Program-made: the position numbers and the translations under genes
Assembly (NCBI RefSeq): GCF_000760695.4
Contig: NZ_JHEG04000002.1
Location: forward strand, 372,001-436,000
Direction: 5' to 3'
DNA: 64,000 bases
From: Tolypothrix bouteillei VB521301
GTDB lineage: Bacteria > Cyanobacteriota > Cyanobacteriia > Cyanobacteriales > Nostocaceae
The notes under the pieces: generated by a model
What the model was told of the DNA's origin: nothing
The model's database searches: none
What the model saw: the letters and a program-made list of their open reading frames with translations, nothing else
Shown: piece by piece, positions 1 through 7,260 of the stretch
Position numbering within the stretch: position 1 is the stretch's first letter
How the letters are laid out: each line of letters starts with the position of its first letter

Positions 1-1
1 T

Positions 2-739
2 CCCCTCTCAAAATATACTGCTAAACCCTATATCTCCGATCCCCGAATCAAACTCATTAATGTTCGTAAGGTGTTATCTCATACAACTGGTTTTCCCAAT
101 TGGAGTGGTAACAACCCTCTGACAATTAAATTTCCTCCCGGCACAAAATTTAGTTATTCCGGGGAAGGGTATCTTTACTTACAAAAAGTCGTACAAGACA
201 TTACCCAACAGCCTATAGATGAGTATTTGCGCCAACAAATTTTCAACCCTTTGGGAATGAACAGCAGTAGCCTTGTGTGGCGAAGTGATTATCAAAGTAC
301 AGCAAGTGACGGACACGATCGCAAAGGCAAACCAATACCCATGAGTCAATCAAAACGGGGAAGCGTAGCTGGGAGTTTGCGTACCACTGCTACTGACTAT
401 GCAAAATTTCTCTTGGCTATGATGGGTTCTGGTAAGGTTAATACCCCCATACTGACACAAGATAGTCTGGAAGGGATGTTGCGATCGCAAATTAAAATCA
501 ATCAGTTTCTAGATTGGGGATTAGGTTGGGGATTAGAAAGAGTAGAAGGTCACACTTTTTTTTGGCATTGGGGCGATCTCGGTACATTTAAAAGCTTCAC
601 CATTGCTTCTCGAGAATTAAAAACAGGAATTGTCATTTTAACTAACAGCCAAAATGGTTTAAGAATCTGCCCCAAAATTGTTTCTCACGCAATAGGTGGA
701 AAACACCCAGCCTTCAACTTCTCGATGATAGATTATTGA
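2..739 (+). CDS. Serine hydrolase, class C beta-lactamase-like (5' partial)
   Basis: The reading frame is open from base 2 through to the stop at 739, so the gene begins before the window. The visible part resembles the beta-lactamase/D-alanyl-D-alanine carboxypeptidase family (Pfam Beta-lactamase): 'VLSHTTGF', 'NPLGMNSS' and a late 'HWGDLG' that takes the place of the third active-site box (HxG/KTG). The second box reads YSG where the family usually has YxN. The first box (SxxK) would lie upstream and cannot be seen. The family acts on peptides, esters or beta-lactams, usually in the periplasm; substrate is unknown here. The GTG at 71 is an internal codon, not the start, because conserved family sequence continues upstream of it. 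Confidence 0.85.
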   Translation, partial: PLSKYTAKPYISDPRIKLINVRKVLSHTTGFPNWSGNNPLTIKFPPGTKFSYSGEGYLYLQKVVQDITQQPIDEYLRQQIFNPLGMNSSSLVWRSDYQSTASDGHDRKGKPIPMSQSKRGSVAGSLRTTATDYAKFLLAMMGSGKVNTPILTQDSLEGMLRSQIKINQFLDWGLGWGLERVEGHTFFWHWGDLGTFKSFTIASRELKTGIVILTNSQNGLRICPKIVSHAIGGKHPAFNFSMIDY

Positions 740-883
740 GTTCGTGGGTAGAGATTTGGAGTTGCACCAACCCAAGCGGTTTGGCGGTTCCCTGTCGGTG
801 GACTCTCCCCGAGCGATAATCATATAATCCAACTAGTCCAAATTCCCACCAGAGCCATTTTTTTTACTGCGTAAGAAATCTGT

Positions 884-2257
884 ATGCTCCAACGAATATT
901 TGCAATCGTTACCGTCTTCATCTTGACTTTGGGTCAAGCATCTCCATCTCAAGCTGCGACTCCCCGTTCAACTTGGGTGGAAAATGAAATTTATCAGTAC
1001 AACCATCCCTTTGCTTCTCAATTACCTCAAGAACTGGTAAGGAAAATGCAAAAGATGAAAGTTAGCCCCTTTGCCTTTTATCGCGGGACGGCTCACATCT
1101 TCTACCGCGATATGCAAACCTTACCCAGTTCTGGCTTTGTCAATTCCTCTACGTCAGCTATTTGGTTAGAGGGAGATATGCACTTGCAGAATCTTGGAGG
1201 AATGAGGGATAGCAACGGTAATAACGTCTTTGACACGACTGATTTTGATGAAGCTTATCTTGGTCCCTATGTTTGGGATTTGCGACGTATAGCTGTTTCT
1301 ATTCTCCTAGCAGCTAAAGAGAACACCTTGAGTTCCAGTGATGCTCGAGATATTGTGCGGACTTTTTTAGATGCTTACTTGAACAAAATGAGTGATTTCC
1401 AGGGGACTGACGACGAGCGATCCTACCATCTCGAACAGAGCAATACGAACGGTGTGGTGAAGGATTTAATTCAAGAGGTAGCAGGCAAAAGCCGTTCTAG
1501 CTTGCTCAATAAATACACACTGTTAAATAACAGCAATCGTAGAGTCTTCCAGACAACTTCTAAACTCCAAACTGTATCTGGCAATACTTATTCAGCTATT
1601 GCTGCTGCTATGAGGCACTACATAGCTTCTATTCCTAGCAGTAAACGATACAGCAATAGTTACTATACGCTAAAGGATATTCGCCTCAAATTAGGTTCTG
1701 GCACTGGCAGTCTCGGCAAATACCGATATTACTTGCTGATTGAAGGTCAAAGTTCAGCGACCGATGACGATCGCATTTTAGAAATGAAGCAGGAAGGACC
1801 TAGTGCAGTAGCGCTCGCAGTTCCCTCTCTGCTGCCAAGTTCCATTTATGAGGAGCATGAGGGGAAAAGAGTGACCATTGCCACCAAAGCAATGCTTTCT
1901 AATACTGACCCCTTAGTTGGTTACACGACTGTTAGTGGTGTTCCTTTTATGCTGCATGAAAAATCTCCTTATCAAGTGGACTTTGACTGCAAATTGCTAA
2001 CCACCAAGTCAAAGTTCATGGATGCGATGGTGTATGCAGGGAAGGTTGTGGCTAAAAATCATGCCATCTCCGATCGAGACTACAATACTGCAATTGTTGC
2101 TGTAAGTGTTGATAAAGAAGTCACTGATATAACAAGTGGTAATAAGGCTGCATTCAAAAATGAAATAGTTAACTTTGCTGTAGATTATGCGACTCAAGTT
2201 GATTGTGACTACACTAGTTTTGTCAATGCTTATAACCAAGGGGTGCCACTCTACTAA
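884..2257 (+). CDS. Exported DUF2252 family protein
   Basis: 457 residues. An N-terminal signal peptide (about residues 1-24, ending SQA|A) precedes a DUF2252 domain, recognised by 'FYRGTAH' near residue 65, 'GDMHLQNLGG' near 98 and 'DFDEAYLGPYVWDLRR' near 120, and an extended C-terminal half. DUF2252 proteins have a kinase-like arrangement of conserved His/Asp residues but no established reaction. Most family members I know are cytoplasmic, so the signal peptide is notable. It stands alone: the upstream spacer holds only short inverted sequence and the next gene is 370 bases away. Function unknown. Confidence 0.85.
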   Translation: MLQRIFAIVTVFILTLGQASPSQAATPRSTWVENEIYQYNHPFASQLPQELVRKMQKMKVSPFAFYRGTAHIFYRDMQTLPSSGFVNSSTSAIWLEGDMHLQNLGGMRDSNGNNVFDTTDFDEAYLGPYVWDLRRIAVSILLAAKENTLSSSDARDIVRTFLDAYLNKMSDFQGTDDERSYHLEQSNTNGVVKDLIQEVAGKSRSSLLNKYTLLNNSNRRVFQTTSKLQTVSGNTYSAIAAAMRHYIASIPSSKRYSNSYYTLKDIRLKLGSGTGSLGKYRYYLLIEGQSSATDDDRILEMKQEGPSAVALAVPSLLPSSIYEEHEGKRVTIATKAMLSNTDPLVGYTTVSGVPFMLHEKSPYQVDFDCKLLTTKSKFMDAMVYAGKVVAKNHAISDRDYNTAIVAVSVDKEVTDITSGNKAAFKNEIVNFAVDYATQVDCDYTSFVNAYNQGVPLY

Positions 2258-2626
2258 ACATCGCAACATAAAGTTCCAAATTTCCTCAGGCAATATTTCA
2301 TGTACGAGATGGGCGTAACTATCATGTCCAAACTTTATATTGTTCATTGCAAAATACTAGAAAATATCAAGCTGCCGTTGGAGTATTGAAAGTTGACTGG
2401 GTTTAAGTATTTTTTTGGCTAAAGTCACTTTCTCATCTACCAAAACTTTATAATTAGGCTGAAACACGCTAAATACCTAAGTTGGAGAGCATTATTTTCA
2501 GAGATCTAACTTCACTAAATTTTTAAAAGCTTTTTCTGGAATGACTAAATATTTTGGAGTAGAACAGAACTAGAGATAAACAATTCCTCCAAAATCGCAA
2601 GTTATTAATTAGGAGAAACAATAGAA
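2258..2626. other. Intergenic spacer, no gene seen
   Basis: This AT-rich spacer separates the DUF2252 gene from the SH3b gene. The only clear signal is the ribosome binding site AGGAG about 10 bases before the ATG at 2627. No RNA gene or repeat was recognised, and antisense reading frames here have no family features. Confidence 0.5.
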
Positions 2627-3010
2627 ATGATTCAGCGTATTTTTTCAGGCAGAACTCAATTAGTTGCCTTGAGCGGATTGATTGCAACTTTGACAGTATC
2701 AGCGCTTCCAGCATCTGCACAACAATCAAAAATTGCTCGATCTGAGATGTCTTATTGCATGGCAACATTGATAGGTCAAGAGTATGGATCGCGAATTAAT
2801 TTGCGCTCCGGACCTGGGACAAATTTTCCAGACAAAGGTTACGGGCTTGTAGGCGATCGCGTTCACATTCTACGAGAAGTAGGGGGTAGCCCTCGAGACT
2901 TAGCAACTGTGGAACGCCAAGGATCTGTTTGGTATAGAGTTGGCTTTCCAAAAAGCGGAGCACGTGGTTGGGTTCGTGAAGATTTTATATCTCCTGAATG
3001 CTTCAATTAA
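2627..3010 (+). CDS. Secreted SH3b-domain protein
   Basis: 127 residues. A signal peptide (about 1-31, ending ASA|QQ) is followed by one bacterial SH3 (SH3b/SH3_3) domain, seen in 'RINLRSGPGT' and the closing 'GWVREDFIS'. SH3b domains usually bind peptidoglycan or cell-wall peptides, so a periplasmic or wall-associated role is likely, but there is no catalytic domain. Two cysteines (near residues 43 and 125) could form a disulfide. The start is supported by an AGGAG ribosome binding site. The gene is monocistronic. Confidence 0.85.
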   Translation: MIQRIFSGRTQLVALSGLIATLTVSALPASAQQSKIARSEMSYCMATLIGQEYGSRINLRSGPGTNFPDKGYGLVGDRVHILREVGGSPRDLATVERQGSVWYRVGFPKSGARGWVREDFISPECFN

Positions 3011-3088
3011 GAATCTTCAAAGCTCTTTTACAGTTAGGGGAGTGAATAGCGCTATTAACTGCGAACGCTTTTGAGTTAAAGTTGGTAC

Positions 3089-4333
3089 TTAATTCATGCC
3101 TTCAGCCAACATCAAATTTGAATTATTCGCTCCATACTTATAACCAATACCAAAGTCTAGAGGCTCGATACTCTCATTATTTCGATAGATGCTTCTTAAA
3201 CTTGGCTGATAGCGATTTGCAAACAACCCTATGGGACTGGTGTATGAACCATAAAACTTTAAATTCCATTGAGAACGATTAAAAGCGGTGAGAGGCATAC
3301 CAGAATCATCTTGCAATACATGACTGCTTTCAGCTAAAATTTGCTTTCTAATATCGGAGAATCCCTCATTGTACATTAGATAAGATGCTGCTTTTAAATA
3401 AGTCACTTTTTCACCTAATTTAGTGATAAACCGACTAAATTCCGGTCTTTTTTCCAACCCATAATTGGATAAGTCATTGGAAAAATAATATAAAGAACGC
3501 GATCGCTCTTCTCCTTTGGCAACAAAATCAATTTTTACACCAGGAATTAGTCCCTTTTTATATTGTTCGATATCGGCATTTTTATTCAATCCGATATATT
3601 GGATATTAATAATGCGATTTTGAGTACGTGCTAAAAACACGTACAAAATAGGCAATACTCCTTGGTTTCTTAAATCTACCTTCATATCATTAGTCATAAA
3701 AAAGCTGAATTGTAGGATGGCGTAGAGAGAACTTCTAATTTCCTGCAATTTCAAATTTCGCTGATTTTCCGAAAGATTTGACAGATTGGGAATTATACCC
3801 ACTGGTTCTAAACCTACCAGTACATATTTGTCGCCTTTCGGAAATAAAGAATAAGCATATAAAAAATCAGGACCGCTAAAGGGATAAAATATAGATGGAG
3901 CAATAGTATTAATTTGGTTGAGTTCTTGTTGCGACCAATTTCTTACCTTTTGCAACTGTCGTGCTTCCAACTTTGACCAGGCATTGTTAAAAAATTGTTG
4001 ATGCGATCGCCAGCCATCACTTTGTTGAAACTTGGCAAGCGGATTATTTTCGACTTGTATACCAGCAAGGAATTTTGCTGTATTGGTTAAATCTTCAGCT
4101 TTGGATTCATCCAACTTTGGTGTAACTTCTACAGCAGCTTTTGGCTTGACTAATTTTGGAGAAGCTTTTGTTTTTGAAATTGAATTAACTCGCAGCCGAT
4201 CGTTAGAGGCTTGAATTGTGTTATTTGTACTCTCATAGGTTTTGCTAAAATGACAGCTACGCAGTAAAAGAAGACCTCCAGAAATAAGGCAAAAAATAGA
4301 TAAGAAAGTCTTAAGGTTGGGAATTTTATTCAT
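3089..4333 (-). CDS. Exported protein of unknown function
   Basis: 414 residues; I do not recognise the family. The N-terminus is a signal peptide or single membrane anchor (about 10-27, containing 'LISGGLLLLRSC', a possible but imperfect lipobox). A Lys/Thr/Pro-rich linker to about residue 90 is followed by a globular domain with 'FYPFSGPDFLYAYSLFP' and 'YLMYNEGFSDIRKQIL'. It lies 9 bases downstream of the class-A-like serine hydrolase on the same strand, so the two are almost certainly co-transcribed and both act outside the cytoplasm. The pairing suggests a cell-envelope role, but that is inference. Confidence 0.75.
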   Translation of the reverse strand: MNKIPNLKTFLSIFCLISGGLLLLRSCHFSKTYESTNNTIQASNDRLRVNSISKTKASPKLVKPKAAVEVTPKLDESKAEDLTNTAKFLAGIQVENNPLAKFQQSDGWRSHQQFFNNAWSKLEARQLQKVRNWSQQELNQINTIAPSIFYPFSGPDFLYAYSLFPKGDKYVLVGLEPVGIIPNLSNLSENQRNLKLQEIRSSLYAILQFSFFMTNDMKVDLRNQGVLPILYVFLARTQNRIINIQYIGLNKNADIEQYKKGLIPGVKIDFVAKGEERSRSLYYFSNDLSNYGLEKRPEFSRFITKLGEKVTYLKAASYLMYNEGFSDIRKQILAESSHVLQDDSGMPLTAFNRSQWNLKFYGSYTSPIGLFANRYQPSLRSIYRNNESIEPLDFGIGYKYGANNSNLMLAEGMN

Positions 4334-4342
4334 AATTGAGGA

Positions 4343-5569
4343 TTATTTGTTTGAACTACGGGAAATCATGCGTTTATAAACAAGACGAGAAATTTTTGGG
4401 AAAATTTGAACATCATCAGCATATGCTGAAGTGCTAGAGAAAACAACCAAAATATAAGTTGTTCCTTTGTTACCTGTATCAATCATTGCTGTTTCTGTCC
4501 GTGCAATAGATGTCCAGCCAGCTTTAGAATAAAGTTGAACATCTGTATTAGACAATCCTTCCCCAAAAAAGGTCCATATAGGATTAAAACCTGAATCTAA
4601 ATTTTTTTTCCAAACTTTCGGGTTTAAATCTCTTTTGAGCCATTCACACATTTTAGAGCTAGCTTCTTGCGAAACAGCTTGTTTGGCATAACAAATTTCA
4701 TAAATCAATCGAGATGCGTGTCTTGTAGTTATCTTATTCCAATGTCGAATTGGAACGCCTAATAATTGAGATTCACTTCCTTTAGGTTCTGGAAAATTGA
4801 TATGGTAGATGGGAAATGTTTTTTGGATAATGTTAATATTTTTGTAACCAGCTTCTTGAAAAAACCGATTGATTTGCTGTCGTTTGTATTTCCAGAGTTC
4901 AAATTTTTCTTCTTTCAAGGTTGGGCTAGAACGGGTACTTGTGATTAAGTCAACAATTAAGCTAGCTGCTTCGTTATCAGATTCCTCAATCATTTTGCGG
5001 AGGTAGGGAGTAAAGTCATCTTCACTTTCCCAGATATTATTTTCTAGTTGCGCGTATAAAACGACCATCCAAAACATTTTGATGACACTAGCAGGATACC
5101 TGGGAGTATCTTGTTTGTATCCCGCTGTTTCACCAGTTTTTGCATCTATCAAAGTTATTGATATTTGCTGTTTGGGCAAATCTCGCTCGCTTGCAAGATT
5201 CACAGCATCGTTAACAATTTTTTGTAATTTTGGGCTATATTTGAAATTGGGAGAAGTTTTGAGATTGTAATGAACTTCAGAATCTTCTTGCCCTGGTTGA
5301 CGGGAGGGAAAAGGCAGAGATTGAGCAATAGCCCAATTCGGTAAGTCTTCTGGAGTTGTACGCGGTTTAACAGTTTTGCGATCGGATGTCTTGATAGAAG
5401 CGCGAACGGGAACAAATTGAGGTTCAACAGATGGTCTTAATACTTCTGAATGAAATGGTTGCGTAACGGAAGAATGTACCGAGCCTTTTGTGAGAGATTT
5501 AGTCAATCGAATACTCACTGATAAGCCTAAAATTATCAGTAAAACTATTGCAGGATTTAATTTTTTCAT
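4343..5569 (-). CDS. Exported class A beta-lactamase-like serine hydrolase
   Basis: 408 residues. An N-terminal membrane segment (about 7-24) and a Pro/Thr-rich linker precede a Beta-lactamase2-type domain. The three active-site boxes are visible: SVIK at residues 161-164, SDN at 197-199 and KAG at 349-351. I see no convincing counterpart of the class A deacylating glutamate loop, so a transpeptidase or carboxypeptidase-like or penicillin-binding role is as likely as true beta-lactam hydrolysis. It is the first gene of a two-gene unit with the unknown exported protein 9 bases downstream. Confidence 0.8.
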   Translation of the reverse strand: MKKLNPAIVLLIILGLSVSIRLTKSLTKGSVHSSVTQPFHSEVLRPSVEPQFVPVRASIKTSDRKTVKPRTTPEDLPNWAIAQSLPFPSRQPGQEDSEVHYNLKTSPNFKYSPKLQKIVNDAVNLASERDLPKQQISITLIDAKTGETAGYKQDTPRYPASVIKMFWMVVLYAQLENNIWESEDDFTPYLRKMIEESDNEAASLIVDLITSTRSSPTLKEEKFELWKYKRQQINRFFQEAGYKNINIIQKTFPIYHINFPEPKGSESQLLGVPIRHWNKITTRHASRLIYEICYAKQAVSQEASSKMCEWLKRDLNPKVWKKNLDSGFNPIWTFFGEGLSNTDVQLYSKAGWTSIARTETAMIDTGNKGTTYILVVFSSTSAYADDVQIFPKISRLVYKRMISRSSNK

Positions 5570-5773
5570 TTCTTTTGCAATGCAAGACCCTTGGCTTTCT
5601 TATTAAGAAACCTTAGCTAAGCACGATTGCTTGATTATTCGGTTTGTTTATCACCTGTTTAATAGAATACGGCGTAATGTACCAGAGTTATGTTCTCAAG
5701 TCAATAGGTTGTATTTAAGGAGTAGGGGATAGGGGCTTAAGGATGTGCGATCGCACAGAGGTAAAATTTAAGT

Positions 5774-6058
5774 TCACACTGATTGTTTTGGCTTCATCAC
5801 GAGTGCTACAAGCAAAGCAGCGATACCACAAGTTAGACCTAAAAACAGCCACAATTTTAAAGATCGACCTTTATACCAAGCAAAGACCCCCGCCATAGCA
5901 CCAACCAACCAATGGGTGAGTAGCAGTAAGTAAAGAGTTTGTTCGCTGCTAAGGCTTAAAGTCATCATGAGGTTATTAAGTATACTAGCAATTCTTATGG
6001 AGATGAGACACAAGTTATTTGCGTTCATCTGTAGTGACTGAATTTTGGATAATAGCAT
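5774..6058 (-). CDS. Small membrane protein
   Basis: 94 residues as drawn from the upstream ATG; a start at the double Met (5968 or 5965) would give about 64 residues and fits the hydrophobicity better. Two membrane helices are predicted by eye: 'LYLLLLTHWLVGAMAGVFA' and 'LWLFLGLTCGIAALLVALV', separated by 'YKGRSLK' and ending with a basic tail. The topology resembles many small cyanobacterial membrane proteins of unknown role. It has no operon partner. Confidence 0.55.
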   Translation of the reverse strand: MLLSKIQSLQMNANNLCLISIRIASILNNLMMTLSLSSEQTLYLLLLTHWLVGAMAGVFAWYKGRSLKLWLFLGLTCGIAALLVALVMKPKQSV

Positions 6059-6083
6059 CCAGTTAGATATTTGTCACCCAATT

Positions 6084-6122
6084 GGTCTCAAATGAGACCA
6101 AATTGCTCTCAGACGGTCTCAA
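6084..6122 (+). promoter_or_regulatory. Iterated GGTCTCA motif, possible operator
   Basis: GGTCTCA-AA-TGAGACC at 6084-6099 is a perfect inverted repeat, and GGTCTCAA returns at 6115-6122 with a related GCTCTCAG between. The cluster sits about 75 to 110 bases upstream of the Rpn-family gene start at 6196. The spacing and symmetry look like a regulator binding site, but no regulator is known to me. Confidence 0.3.
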
Positions 6123-6195
6123 TTTATGTAATCTTGTCATTTATATGTAACTCTGATACAGCAAACCTCTGTGAACAGGAGGATAAGAGTTAAAT

Positions 6196-7194
6196 ATGAG
6201 CAACCCGCAAACAGAATTTGATAGTCCTTGGAAAGATATACTACAAATATATTTTGAAGACTTCATGCGCTTCTTTTTCCCACAAGCGCATGGGGAGGTG
6301 GATTGGACTCATGCACCAGAGTTCTTAGACAAAGAACTCCAGCAAGTCATGCGGGATGCACAACTTGGGAGGCGATTGGCAGATAAACTGGTGAAAATTT
6401 ACCTGAAAACGGGAAAACAAGTTTGGGTGCTTGTACACATTGAAATCCAAAGTCAAGAAGAAAGCGACTTTGCTCAAAGAATGTTTATCTATAACTACCG
6501 CATCTATGACTGTTACAAGCGATCGGTGGCTTCGTTGGCGGTTCTGGGAGATGAACGCAGCAATTGGCGACCGAATCAATTTGGTTATCAGTTATTTGGT
6601 TGTGAAGTTGACTTTAAATTTCCGATTGTAAAATTGCTAGACTATCAATCAAGGTGGTTAGAACTTGAAGCCAGCCGCAATCCCTTTGCAGTGGTAGTGA
6701 TGACCCACTTGAAAGCTCAACAAACCCGTAATAATCGCATAAAAAGGCTTCAGTCGAAGCTAGAATTGACTAAACGATTATACGAGTTGGGCTTCAGTCG
6801 GGAGGATATTATTAACTTATTCAAGTTAATCGATTGGATAATGAGCCTCCCTGAAGAATTAGAGCAAGAATTTTGGCAGGAATTTCGGAATTTTGAGGAG
6901 TCTAAAAGTATGCCGTATATTACGAGTGTCGAACAATTGGGGATTAAAAAAGGTAAACAGGAAGGTAAACAGGAAGGAAGACAAGAAGGACTGCAAGAAG
7001 GACTGCAAGAAGGACTAAAAAAGGGTATATCCTTAGGTTTGAAACTAAAATTTGGTGAACTAGGTCAAACTTTATTACCTGAAATTGAAGCAATTCAAGA
7101 CATAAGTTTATTAGAAGCAATTCTCAAAGCTTTGGAATCAGTCGATACCCCAGAGGAATTGCGCCAAATTTATCAACCCACAATTGATATTTGA
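6196..7194 (+). CDS. Rpn family PD-(D/E)XK nuclease / transposase-like protein
   Basis: 332 residues. The N-terminal half is the PD-(D/E)XK nuclease-like domain of the Rpn/YhgA/PDDEXK_2 group, abundant in cyanobacteria: an acidic residue in 'ADKLVKIYL' then the 'HIEIQSQ' strand supplying the ExQ signature. A helical middle region carries 'FSREDIINLFKLIDWIMSLP'. Residues about 250-280 are a tandem [K/R/L]QEG repeat typical of the family, from short DNA repeats at about 6950-7025. Rpn proteins are linked to RecA-independent recombination; these cyanobacterial copies are often annotated as putative transposases though they carry no transposase fold. An AGGAGG-like site precedes the ATG. Confidence 0.8.
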   Translation: MSNPQTEFDSPWKDILQIYFEDFMRFFFPQAHGEVDWTHAPEFLDKELQQVMRDAQLGRRLADKLVKIYLKTGKQVWVLVHIEIQSQEESDFAQRMFIYNYRIYDCYKRSVASLAVLGDERSNWRPNQFGYQLFGCEVDFKFPIVKLLDYQSRWLELEASRNPFAVVVMTHLKAQQTRNNRIKRLQSKLELTKRLYELGFSREDIINLFKLIDWIMSLPEELEQEFWQEFRNFEESKSMPYITSVEQLGIKKGKQEGKQEGRQEGLQEGLQEGLKKGISLGLKLKFGELGQTLLPEIEAIQDISLLEAILKALESVDTPEELRQIYQPTIDI

Positions 7195-7260
7195 TAGTTA
7201 CAATCGCATGATGGTGCGAAGTGCAAAGCCTAACGCACCATACAAAAACTACAAATTATA

